From the NCBI GenBank assembly GCA_000499405.2, contig HG738137.1, forward strand, positions 19,306,603 through 19,370,602: 64,000 nucleotides of DNA, read 5' to 3'. This DNA comes from Onchocerca volvulus. Lineage: Eukaryota > Nematoda > Chromadorea > Rhabditida > Onchocercidae. Shown here piece by piece: positions 28,129-40,300 of this stretch; position 1 is the first letter of the stretch; every line of letters begins with the position of its first letter. Made by a program: the position numbers and the translations under genes. Under the pieces are notes generated by a model, which saw nothing but the letters and a program-made list of their open reading frames with translations, was not told where the DNA came from and did no database searches.

Positions 28129-28735
28129 TTTTATCGTCAATGACGTCTTCCTTTTTAACCACAAATATGAAAACAATGCATGAAAGCAGTGACAATCATC
28201 ACGAATTGATCTAATCAAATTAGCCAGCAATGACAATACTTTTATATTGCCATAGATATACTCCTTGTCCAGAAATCGATTGTGTGATCTTTTGGCTTGA
28301 GTTACATTTTTGGTGAAGCCAAGAAGGTTTTTACTCTCTTCGCAAGATAGATAACAGAATATCTTTCTTATCATTCTCGTCCTGAAGACTGCAGGGAATA
28401 GAAATCATATAAATAAGATGATGAAATGATTTAAATATGAGTAATTGGATATATAAATAACACCAAATGAACGAAATAATGTGTTGCCATCATTCTTGCT
28501 ATTAAACACTTTATCGAAGCAATGCAGTAGAATTATTTTTTAAAATACAAAAACAAACATTGATTGTTCGTTTGTTGTGCTGTATAATAGGTGGATTTCA
28601 TGAATAATTACAAGCAAAGACTCGTTTCGCATATTTTCCTACAGTTCTTCACATTCCTCAGCAATGATAATTAGTTGGCACTAAGAAACGGGTGTGATGA
28701 GTCCTCGAGAGAGCGAAACGAGATCTTTTGCAGAA

Positions 28736-28745
28736 TATATAAATA
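28736..28745 (+). promoter_or_regulatory. TATA box of the second Trp-rich gene
   Basis: TATATAAATA, 41 bases before the ATG at 28777. A CGAAACG word at 28714-28720 is the inverse of the CGTTTCG found by the TATA box of the first gene. Confidence 0.55.
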
Positions 28746-28776
28746 TTCATTTTGTGCTGATCTCGAATAATTGAAG

Positions 28777-29935
28777 ATGATGTCTTTAGCTGCTAAAATC
28801 CTTCAGGTATTCGTGATCAGTGGGTTCTCTCTTATCATCGGTATGATTTCATCCATTCATTCATTCATTCCTTACTATTTTCCCTTCAAAAAGAACCTTC
28901 CTTTCAATCCGCCAAAACATGATGCCATTAGCGATTCATGCACGCGAATATCAAAATATCTGCAAAATCCTCAAATTTTCCCATAATTCGTTTTCCCAGC
29001 AAGTATCGATAACTCTGAGTGCTTATTTAATCTCTGTTGATAAGGATATCGAAGACAGCTTCTTCTATCTACTTGTTATTTGCAGAATGCATGACTTGCA
29101 TTGCATGCCACGTCTAGTTTACAATATGAATAGAAATTCTGAAAACACTAATGAACTATCGGCAGAATGATATTAGGCCTTATTATTTTTCTTGACACAG
29201 TGATGTGCAAATATTCTTAATGGTCGCACTGAGGAAGCAAAATAATACAGATTTTTAAAGAGAATTAAAGAAAATATAATTATTTATAATGAAACGAATA
29301 TTGTAGATGCTGCCCATCCACCAAGTTCACAACCGCTGGACTACTTCATTGGCGATACGATAATTCAACCGAGAGTACAGGACAGAGAATGGAATACGGA
29401 ATACAATTATGGAAGAAACTATAAGCATTCTGAAGGTCAGGAATGGGGAAGTGGTCACAACATTGCAAATGTTATGAAGAATCAATATCAAGGAGAAATG
29501 GAGCAAATACCGAAATTGGCGCAAACAGAAATATGGACTCCTTCTATGACCGACGAATCCTGGATGTATGTCCGTGAGATGCCCGAGATATATGATGGAC
29601 AGCAACCAAGCACGCTGCAATCCAATGCTTTGAAAAAGCAATTTCAAGAAAAGACTAATAATGAGGTAAAAAACTGGTACAGTTGGCCTAACAAAAATGT
29701 AAGTTGGCCAAATTGGATGCCCCTCAAAAGGCATCACAATGAGAAGTATCCGACACCATGGTGGAATGATGATAATCAACAAGCAGAAAAATCTCCAAAA
29801 GTTACAAAATTTACATTTGATAAGGCCATTCCGAAAAAAAAGAAGCCTTTTTGGTCTGGTTCTATAGGTTGGACAGGTGATTTAGGTAGTTTTGGTGAAG
29901 TACCATTGCCACCATGGCTTCAAAAGACTTTTTAA
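28777..29935 (+). CDS. Secreted tryptophan-rich protein, 230 aa
   Basis: Two exons, 28777-28840 and 29307-29935, joined in phase 1. Exon 1 is a signal peptide (MMSLAAKILQVFVISGFSLI) cut off by the intron in the same way as in the neighbouring gene. The mature part has 14-15 Trp, often paired with Pro, Asn or Ser (WYSWPNKNVSWPNWMPLKRH, PTPWWNDD, KPFWSGSIGWTG, PPWLQ), several Tyr, no Cys that I can see, and a basic patch (FDKAIPKKKKPFW) near the end. AATAAA lies at 29987-29992. No known domain. The first ATG of a tandem ATG ATG is taken as start. Probably a diverged tandem relative of the preceding gene with an extracellular role; no function can be assigned. Confidence 0.72.
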
Positions 29936-31075
29936 AGTAGTAGTAATTGTTAAAATCAATTGGTTGATTGCTATATATTTTTATGAAATAAAGTATCCGA
30001 ACAGTTTTTGCTGTAAATGTTTACTAAGCGAACTTCCAATTAACTTCATTTTTCGATTCACTCACTACTCATTATCGTTGTTCTATTATTTGCAATGTTC
30101 TTACTGCTAACTTTCGCTAAGATTTCGCAGCTGAAGTCGTATAAGTTCAATTGAGTACACGTAATGAATCTGATCTAATTCTGTCAAAGTTGCCAACGTC
30201 TCACATCTCGAAAATGTAAATGAATTACATAAATTGAATGTGTCGCTAATTACATATTAATTTATTTCGAATAAAATTTCATTTTCATCAATAAAAATTG
30301 TGAAAGTTCTTGCTTTTGTTAAGATTGTTGAGACTGCGATGCTCTTAAAATTAGAATGCCTTACTTAATGAAAGAAGGAAGCAGTGTTGAAATACTGCAG
30401 AAATATTGCCGATAATTAGCAATGGAAACAAAGAACAATCAAAAACTCATAAATCTGACGAGCAGGCAAGAATACAAAAATTTCTACCATAGTTGAATAT
30501 ATGTCATCATCCTCCACTCAGTCATTATAGTGTTTGTTTTATTCATTGCATACTCAAAATTAGACACTTTCAAATCACGAATAAAGAGCTTCATCAGATT
30601 TTCATACTGTGATTCCTTTCATTTTCTTCATCTCTTTATAGAAAGTTGAAAAAAACTTTTTAAGAAATTCTTTTGATTTCCAAAAATGTTCCAGCGAAGC
30701 AGATGAAAATCATCACAAAAACTTTTATTTTTCTGTTCACTAATTCGTATCATAGAATTTTCTCCTATGAAATGAAATAAAATAACGAAGATTTTCATCA
30801 CTTCTCACTTCTTTTTCCAAATTATCGATCGATATGCTTAAATTCATCTTCTAAAAGTTAATTTTTTCTTTACTGAACAGTTTGTGCTACATAATGATGC
30901 ACGGCAAAAAGGAATGGTTGACATAAAAGTGCCGATGATAGAAAGCGACGAAGCGGAAAATGTTTTATGCTGTGAGAGGTCTGGAAGAGAGGAAATGTTG
31001 TACATGATCAGTTTATTTATATACTCGTTTTCTTATGAGAAACTTATTTTTTAGAATAAGAAAAAAGATGAATTA
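29936..31075. other. Intergenic, tail-to-tail
   Basis: Polyadenylation signal of the Trp-rich gene at 29987-29992, then AT-rich spacer to the 3' end of the EGF-like gene. No exon seen. Confidence 0.45.
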
Positions 31076-32774
31076 TTATTGATTACTGGCATTTTTTGCC
31101 TTTGTCGTGAGAAATGTCGATATCTTATTACGATTAACTATTATATTCTGCCCGGAGAGGTGCTCTTCGACACGTTTGATTCGTCGGGATTGAGCTGTTC
31201 GTTCACATCCATACAGGATCGTCACGAGTGGTAATATTAATAAAGCGCCAATTGGTCCTAATTTATAAACCTGAACAAATTAATAACACTTTACTTTAGT
31301 TAACCGGTGTATAGCAGCATTTTAGATTGAACTTTCTATAAAACATTTCGGTGAGAATTTTGTTCCCATGCGCGAAGTCATTTTAGTTTAAACGGAACTA
31401 AATTAAAGCAGACAACTTTATGTCTCATAATGTCATATTCTGATCATATTTCTCCGTAAAATATTCAAATGACAGTAAAAATCTTGCAAGATGATGTCTT
31501 CGTCTAGGAATAAATAAAAAATTATATTGGTAGTGCTGAAGGCGAAATGAAATACCTTACCTTATGATTATAATAAGAGTAAACATCGGATGTTTCTAAG
31601 GATTCGCAGAATTGTCCACTGTATGGTTTCTCACATATACAGTTTTGTCCAATTGCATCTGGCACACCATGAATGCATTGAATCAGGTCACATTTAGTAC
31701 CTTTCCAACCATTCGAACAATCAAAGCAACTGAAACTTCTTATTTACGTCTTTTATTGGCTTTATTCGCTTTTATTTATGCTTAATTTATGAAATCTGAA
31801 TCCATCTGACGATCATCATCATATTTTAAACTCATATAATAATGCTTCTGTTTCATGTAATAAATGCTTCCCATCATACTAACAAGAATCGCATGCTATT
31901 CGCTATCTCAATACTTCAGTTGCGATTAGCTAAAGAAAATTTGATGTTCTTTTCTTGAGCTTCAACTGTCATTTTCTTGTTCTATTAAGTTGAAAACAAC
32001 TTATTGTTGCTAATATTATATTACCTCCTCAGTGAAGGATGTAACAATTACTACTTGGGAAAGTTTTATGCTTTCATATTCTAAACACTGTAGACGGAAG
32101 CTTGTAATCAATTTGCATGATCGCTTAAGTTTTATAAAATAGAATCTTATTCTAGCTATATTTTAAAAAGCATCTTGAGAAATATTAATGACTATATTGA
32201 GCAAATTCACCAAGTTTGAATTCATTTCAAATTGCAAATCAGAAACTGAAACCTTCCGTTCGATCGAATCTCATTAAATTTGCAGTGCATGACACGATTG
32301 CAACGAGTACCGCTATAGCCGCTGATACATATACATCGTCGACCGATTGCGCTACCATTATTACAACTGAATTTGAATTTCTTTAGCTTTAATACAAGAA
32401 TTTTTGTACTTAAAATCTTACTTATAAAATGCATTTTCATAAATTACACGAAAAATAATGTAATTGATATTGTCAGTGATATAAAAAAGACAATTAGTTA
32501 ATGCATGTGCATGCATGCAGTACATTTCAGTTTGCTAGAAGGTTCTCAAGCAATATATCTTTTGCCTGGATGTTTCTATGCTAACTTTTCGTTTGTCATT
32601 GATCCATTAAGATGGAAATGCAATCGATTTTGCTTAAATATGTGGACGGGCTTACTATTCATGATATTCATGAAAATGTCACATTATGTTGCGAAGGCTT
32701 CTGCGTCGATGGCTTTCAATGAGGTCGCTAGCGTTTAGGATAACGATTGACAGCAGCACTATCCTTCTATCCAT
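31076..32774 (-). CDS. Small single-pass membrane protein with EGF-like cysteine modules
   Basis: Four minus-strand exons with agreeing phases (2, 2, 0): 32683-32774 (ATG; signal peptide RRIVLLSIVILNASD followed by a basic RRRSLRN), 32253-32366, 31561-31729 and 31076-31270; 189 aa. Exon 2 holds an EGF-like end (CNNGSAIGRRCICISGYSG then TRC), exon 3 starts with CFDCSNGWKGTKC and contains a second unit ending CICEKPYSGQFCE. Exon 4 begins with a membrane span (LGPIGALLILPLVTILYGC) after which come a basic stop (RRIKR) and about 40 hydrophilic residues. So: type I membrane protein with a short ectodomain, as for surface ligands or adhesion proteins. Laminin/EGF-type spacing of cysteines is partly irregular. 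No orthologue recognised. Confidence 0.72.
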
Positions 32775-33910
32775 AGATTCTTATTTAATGTTATCAGTTC
32801 CTGAATATGGATACGTAGGACAGGATGATCTAGCGGTAATTAATGGCGATTAATTGAGCAAAAGTGAGTTATATACTGTGAAAACAATATAGGCAGTGTA
32901 TTTTCAACGGAGTTATTCAGATAGGAAAAATGAAATAAGCAGAAGGAACTTGGTAAAACTTGAGTGCTGAGATGTGAAAATGGACAACACGAATCACTTG
33001 TAATTTCTGAAAATTTTGAAAGTATGGAGATTAATTTAATAGAAATCTTTAAAATAATAAAATAGAGAATAAGATAGAATCTGAGATGGGAAAGGGAAAG
33101 GAAAGAGACGATCAAATCTTAAGTTAAACTAACTATACGTAAACAATTTTAGTAACACATGATATTGCTCATTATCCCTCAGAGCTATTACACTGAACAA
33201 GAAATAATAGTGTCATTCAAATACTTGAAAATATTAATGGATGAAAATCGTTTTCTGAAATAACCAAGAATGAGGGAAGAAATTTCAATGACGACGACTT
33301 TTGTTCTCATGCGAGAAGTTATTCTAATTTAAATGGCATTAAACTAAAAGTTGTATACGTAACGTTAATTTTTGAAAAATTGAAATTTGAATAACTGTTA
33401 GATGAAAACTGAAAATACTAAAGAATAATTCAGCCAGCAAATATTCTAATCAATGAGTAGAATAAGAGAACATTGATATTTACAGCAATTTTCGAGAAAT
33501 CATTCTTTAATATTGTTCAACGAACAGCTGAAAGGCGTACCTCTATCTCACTGTACTTAGTTGAGCATGAATTTCAGGAAATTGGTGAAGTGTGAGAGCA
33601 ATGTTGCGTATGTATAATGGAAGGAAAAAAAAAAATCAAATTTAAAGTGAAAAAGCGTTTGACAGGTGATCATATCGATTGAATGGAACAGGTTCTGGCC
33701 ATTAAATAGTCACTAGAATTGAGACAATGATAAGAAAAACAACATGAATAAATTTGACACATATGATATACTTCTGATATGATTCTCAAAACTGGTCTTT
33801 CATGTCTTCCTTATTGACATCACAATCTTGATCTCGATATCGCAGGCTTAGTTAGCTTGTTAGCAGTGTCATCGATTGAAAAAGTTGTTAAGGAATACCT
33901 AAGGTATACA
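32775..33910. other. Divergent intergenic region
   Basis: Shared upstream region of the EGF-like gene (minus) and the Mia40 homologue (plus). Holds one copy (33298-33354) of a diverged direct repeat whose partner lies at 31358-31413. No exon seen. Confidence 0.45.
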
Positions 33911-35345
33911 ATGTTTAGACAAATGAGTCGAATACAAGCTACGCAGAAATTCAAACTTTTGGTTTCGGTTTTGCCTGGACGCAATTTTTGCATTGCGAGC
34001 CAAATGGATCGACTAAAATCGTTGGGTAGACAGCTTTTTGGGGTATCATGGAAGTCCTGGGAAATGGACGATGGTGCGGGTGGAGGAGATGTGGTATGTT
34101 TTTAAAATTTTCATCACTCTTTCATTTCACCGTAGATTGATTTTTGCTAGTAGAAAGTCCCAATTTAGTTTGGGAATCCTCAGATAGTTTTCACCGCGAG
34201 ATTTAATATTACAAGAGAACTGTAATTCGATTTATAAGCCGAAAAAAGAAGAGATGCTTCATTAAGGAGCCCGAAAATTCTCAGGAATTTCTCTACCACA
34301 TTTAAGTTCAGTTCCCATTCCAAATTTCATTGTGTGTTAAAAGTCGGTCAAAGTTGGTATTTCTGTGTAATCATCTCCCTAATTTTTAAATACATCTTTT
34401 GCTGTCTGTTTTCATTAGTCCTGAAATATGCTAGTTCACTTTCAGCATATAAAAAAATTACAATCAAAATTACAAGACTTGTCAAGCAGTTAGTGGCGTT
34501 CTTAACTTGTAGAATATATATGTTAAAAGTGCATCTTGTCAATTAATAATATAAGTACATGCTATCCAATGTTTAGATTCACAGAATAACGGAAGAAGAA
34601 TATGATGAACCAATCCAGGATCCCTATGTTGAATCACTGGCACGTATGTCATATGCAGAACTCGATGACAAATACAATCCAGGTATTCAGGTTGGAGTTT
34701 GAAATTTCAGTCTCCGCAACTCAGAAAGTTGCAGCAGGCATCTTCTATACAACCAATTGCTTAATGAATTTTTCCAAAAACTGCAAGAAATTCTTTTTTT
34801 TTTTTTTTTGAAGAATTTAGAAGGACTCAGTTTTCTGTATGAGAATGTTGCCAGTGTAATTAAAAATTTTTTTTTATTTAGGTCCGACGCTACCAGATGG
34901 GAGTGTAAATTTTGAATGTCACTGCGTTGGTCATTTAGTCGCGAGTCCATGCGGATATGAATTTCGTGAAGCAATAAAGTGCCAGAAAAGTGCCGGAGAA
35001 GCAGCATTAAATGAGGGAGCTTGTGCGACAGAGTTCATGAATTTTATGCAGTGTGTTATTCGAACGGGATGCTTCAAAAGTAAATTTGTCGTCTTGAATC
35101 TATATTTGTTTCCGTATTTCTTGAATACACATATAGCTGAATATTTATGCTTCTCAGGTATCATTATAAAATAAGTGTTGGTTATACTAAATGTCATTAG
35201 AAAAAGGAATTTTTCTTATAGGAAGATTTGAATTGCAGGTAGTCGTAATCTTAATGATGAAGGGGAAGAAGGACAGGAAAATGCTGACTTGGAAGATTCG
35301 CTGAATTCTGATGAAACATCAAGTAAAATTCATAGTGGTGCCTAA
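33911..35345 (+). CDS. CHCHD4: Mia40/CHCHD4-like oxidoreductase of the mitochondrial intermembrane space
   Basis: Exons 33911-34093, 34577-34682, 34882-35079 and 35239-35345, phases agree, 197 aa from the first ATG. The core in exon 3 reads PDGSVNFECHCVGHLVASPC and continues with two CX9C pairs (C-GYEFREAIK-C and C-ATEFMNFMQ-C), the twin CX9C helix hairpin of Mia40/CHCHD4, which oxidises incoming small cysteine proteins together with Erv1/ALR. The redox tripeptide is CHC where yeast and human have CPC. An acidic segment precedes the core (TEEEYDEPIQDPYVESL) and an acidic tail follows (NDEGEEGQENADLEDS), both as in the family. The upstream 60 residues are basic and Ser-rich (MFRQMSRIQATQKFKLLVSV) and could be a mitochondrial presequence as in fungi; other possible starts are 34004 and 34064, the latter giving a short CHCHD4-like N terminus. 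Confidence 0.85.
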
Positions 35346-37330
35346 TTCTGTATTTTCAATGTTCTCATTGTTTCGAAGAATAGTGTCTCTGCTTTAAAGT
35401 TCTGAAACTTGAAGTATGTTCACAATTTCCAATGCATTTCTCTGCATTGTTGCTTTGTATTTGTATTTTCTTTCTTACTGTTTTTCCTTTATTTGAATTT
35501 TTCAAATGTTGCGAATATTTTTTTTAATAGTTTCATTGTTTTATATGTTCATTCATAAATTTTGTTACTTTTTACGTTGATAAAATTTCAAATCGAGTTC
35601 TACGGAGTTCCTTAAATGTTCGATAATTTTAAGGAGATAGAGATTTATGTAAACAGGGATTCCTATTGCTTGTGAAATAGAGTTTAAGTAATTGTGAAAC
35701 TGGGTTTGCAAAAGAAAAGAAGTTTAAGTTTGGCGTAGTTGTTGACACAGAATTCTTTAATTTGCCTGAAGGTTTTGTGGCTAATCTTCAATAGTATGTA
35801 TTAGTTTTTCAAGTACTCTATATACAACACGCATTTCCATTGGTTTCAGCGTTCTTTTTGTCCGAAACAAATGATTAGAACAAGAATTTGAAGAAGGTAG
35901 ATTTTTATCTCCTCTTTATTTTTTAAAAATTGTTTTGTCTCTTGATGGGTCTCTAATTAACATCTATCAGGAAATGAGAGAGGTTCGAACTCGCTCACTT
36001 CTCATGCTTATTTTAAATCTTGTGCTTGTTGTATAGCAAGAGGGAGTCAAAAAAACTTACAATAATTTTAATGTGACTGGGACTGCACTTTTGACTGGGA
36101 TTGCAATGATATTTACGCGGCAAATAAAATGCAAATATTTGCAGTGAAAAGTGCATTTTTATGAAAAACGTGATCGGAAGAGGTTCTTTTGACTATCTTC
36201 TAGTAAAGGTTATTTAAAGCTATGCGAAAGATCGATTGCGTAACATGCATTTGCGTTTGAACGCAGAAGCTTACTTATGCAAACATTGACGATAGGTGGA
36301 TGAGTGAAGAAGAGCGAAAATGTTAGTTGAAAATGACAGTTCTCAAATGACGAAGGAACAATCACTTTTTACCCTTCATATTGCAATGGGTTTAACTGGG
36401 GTCAGAAGCTCTCAACAAACATTGAACCCTAAATATTTCATTTATATCTTCTATAATGGTGCAAATCGTTTTGAAAGCACTTTGAACTTAATTGATTTGA
36501 AATGAATTGAAATTGAATGGATTGAATTAGAGCAATCAAATTTAATTGGATAAAATTAAAACGATTTTGATTTTCAAACAGGACAAAATTTGGAAGTAAA
36601 ATAAATAGAATTGTTATCATGAAATAGGGACTTAGAGGAATATCAATGAATCGAAAGTGGCAGTATGGGAATGCTACGAAATATTGTTCAAATAAGCCAA
36701 TAAAATTCTATCATTTACTGGCGATAAATTGAAAGGAATGATTGTGTTAGTGATATTATGCTTTTTTCTGGATGCAATGAATGTCAATTACTAATTATAC
36801 ATTCATGCTGCTATCATTAACAGCAATAATAATTGGATGACAGAAGTTTTATGTTTGGTTTACAGATAATATTCTTAATAACTTCAATTGATTCGTTATT
36901 TATCATTTTTTGAATTACTTATTCAATTCTTTCTTGCTGATCAAGTTTTGCATTTCAGACGAAACAAATTTCTTAAACAATGGATTTCACTTTTTTTGGA
37001 TAACAAAAATAAGTCTATGTGGTTGGAATTTCATGAAATAAACCAGATGTCAGTTCTTTCTTTAATAGAGGAGCGGAAGAAAGCGAACTCAAAGGTGTGA
37101 CCTTTCATTCTAAGAAGACTTATCGGATCTTGAAATATTCATGTCGCTACAGTTCTTCATGTGTCCACGGATATTCATATTTTGAATGCACGGATTAGTA
37201 AAGCATTTGTTGTCATGCATTAACTGAAAAAAAATTTGCCGGTGAGGCTATAAGAAAATAATCTCTTTTACCCTTTTATAATTGCTTTATCATTTATCAT
37301 TTTGTCATTTTTTATCAATTATTTCACTTA

Positions 37331-37375
<45 letters not shown>

Positions 37376-40300
37376 TTTCAAACCGGTTATTTCAAATTTT
37401 TTGATGCGATAAAAGAAAAATAAATAGCAACAAAAGAGAAAATAGCAATTTAATAATATAGATTTAAAGACATATACGTTAAATCAGTCTTATAAACAAA
37501 TGTTAAGCTTAAGAAAGTTGTTAATTTAATTTATTATTTTTCTGTTACTTTTCTATCCTTGCGATTTTCAATTAATTTATATTGTCTCGACTGCATCATT
37601 CTTTATCATGCGCTATCTCAATCTGCGAATAATATGAAATGAGCCAAGCCTAGCTTGAAAAATGAAAGAAATATGTTGTAAAGGTGTTGAAAACGCCTCT
37701 GTATCGCATGTCGTTGCGGATATTAATATTTAAGAAATAAAATTGGTATAAGATTATATGAATACAGAAAATGGATGAAATAATTTGAAGTCAAATTATA
37801 ATTTTTATATATTGTAACTACTCATAACCTTATGCACAAACTCATCATTACCATAATTTTTATGATTATTGATAATTTTATAAAAAAGAGTTTGCTCTAG
37901 TATTTTTAAATTTAAATTTGAATCAATTTTTTTGGAAAATGAGATGAGAGACAGAGCAGTCAAAAATATTTCGTCAAATTTTGTTTTGATCAATCAAGAC
38001 ACAATGGTCCTAAGCAATTCGTCTTAGAATGGAATTCTAAATCCGCAATGTACACTAAAGCGGCTCGACTTTGTATGCAATCATTCCTGACTAATTTCGG
38101 TAAATAATCGAAGATATAGCAAATTAATATAACAAATGTCAATTATTACTTGTCTTTCTGAATCTCCGATTCTTCGGCTCATCGTTCAGATGAGAAATCA
38201 ATCAAGACATTGTAAATTTTTCATGATTAATCTTCAAAGGAAGCTGAAGATTTATTGATATACAGCATAAAATCATTTTCAATTTACTACTATATTTTAT
38301 TTCGAATATCAAGCAGTTAAATTTAAAAAAGCTAGAAAGATAACTGTAAGAAAAATGTGACATAAATTTCAAATGCATTCATGAAAGTTTCTCGTTGAAG
38401 TTGACGCCTCGAAAATTTGTTTTAATTGTGTTAAAAATGATATCAAAAAGCATAATGATCCGCTTTAGTATCAAATTCAATAAAATCTCAAATGCAATTA
38501 TCACTTTCTGATAACTGCAATGATGAATAGATGGTACTGTTCGTCGCAACCAGAGATAGGTTTCAGGAAGATATCCAAACAAAGGGAAGTTTAAGAAATT
38601 AAAGATGAATTCCGGTTCAGTGGTATTAATTGGAAGATGCAGGTATCCTTTACAAGAAGTTCAATGTGTGAGACACCTCCTATTGTGCTCGATTGCAACA
38701 GCGGTACTGATTCTGAAGGGTACCACTTGTCGGTGCCTTCTTTTAATTCCATTGTCAAAGCACTCTAAATTGCACCGTAATACTGTAATAGGTTGTTAAT
38801 AATACAGGAAACTAAGATTTAAAATGAAAATGAGTTTCTTCTCGTGTTTTGGTTCTGTGACATCAAATTCTTAGGTTGACATTCAAAAATTATTTTAAAA
38901 TTGAAAATGAAGAGAAACTTGCAATATAAGTAGATCACAGCAGAAGAGAGCTACTTATCATAGATAATTTAATTAAGGAAATGAAACAGAAATTCAGTAT
39001 GTCCATTCTTAAACTTCTATTTTTTATTCCGCATTATAAACTTCCATCAGTCCTATGTCACTGAATTTTGTCATTTGAATTTAGAAAAAATTCATAGATA
39101 TAATTTTTGAAAATATTCTTTTAATATTCTGCGAATTAAAAGAAAAAAAATCAATGAATCAATGAAAAAAAAATCTCATTAAATTGATTTAATTAGTATG
39201 ATAAGAAAACTATATAAATAATTTAATTAAGAGAATGTAACAGATTATTAGGAGCTAATTTCTTGATTTGCCACTGATTTATCCATTCTCTTAATTAATA
39301 AACACTTGGTTTCTTGTGAAATATGTTAGTTGTTAAATTTCCTATTTATTGGTTTTCTCGCTTTTATTTACTTGAATATTATCATCATTTTCTGAAAATC
39401 TTGAAAACCTTGGCTCATATATTTAACCGTCCTTTTCACTGCGGTACAATACAGACGCTTGATTTTTGATATCACAAATCGTGGTGTAGAAGTGGGAAAA
39501 CAAGAAGGCAAAAGGTGTCCTGAAGTACGACAAAGGTGCAAACGAGTGCTTTCGAATATCACCTGCTCTCCTGACGTTTCCCTCTCTGTGATTGCTTTAA
39601 ACAGAAGGATGGCTCTTTAATTTCAGGCGAATATTCCAGTGGGTCTGTTTTGGTACCATATTTTTTATTTGTCTTACCTTATGTCGGCAACTTTTTCTTG
39701 CGTACTTCTTGCTTGTGAAGTGTTTTCCGTTGCACCACCAATCAGCTTGCTCTTGCCAATTTCAAGTACCTTCCACAAGAATCAAACAACTATTCTCTTT
39801 TAATCGATTCTTTCTTTTCTGCTTCAATATGCAAAAAAATCTGTTAAGTCAACGACCCTTCAATTTTCTTTCCATCTTTTGTTCGATTTCAGCTTATCAT
39901 CCTTCGAGAGTGCCAAATGCAGAAAAAATCGGTCATCCTTTGATAGCTCTATAGGGTACTGATCCATGGAAAGTTCGTTTGAATAGCTAAAAGTTCTATA
40001 AAAAGATAAAAAATACTACAGAAATAAGATGAAATTAAATGAAATTTATCAGTTTTCATGTAGATAAAATTTAGAGATTTGGCCAAAATTGGGAAGACAA
40101 AAATATGCTGACCTTTCAAGAAACTTTTATTTAACAGTTGGTATTATCAAATAATCTGTTTACTTATTTTCAACATGAAGTAGTAAGAAATTGATGGTAA
40201 CGATTAATTTTCACAATCAAAATTCGAGGTCAATGTATTGGTTGACCTCTTGCACATGTATAGATTCACTAGAAGGAAATTATGCCATCAGAAGCGGAAG

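Larger units (their letters stand above)
28030..28776 (+). other. Spacer and promoter between the two Trp-rich genes
   Basis: After the polyadenylation signal there is AT-rich DNA without exons. The last 100 bases hold the promoter of the second gene. Confidence 0.4.

Noticed and set aside
28919..29170. 83-codon plus frame in the intron of the second Trp-rich gene
   Set aside because: Lies wholly inside a well-supported intron; no independent signals.
29327..29782. 151-codon minus-strand frame opposite the second Trp-rich gene
   Set aside because: Shadow of the plus-strand exon, whose signal peptide and TATA box support the plus reading.
35960..36000. GGTTCGAACTCGCT resembling a tRNA B box
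   Set aside because: No A box at the right distance and no cloverleaf could be drawn.
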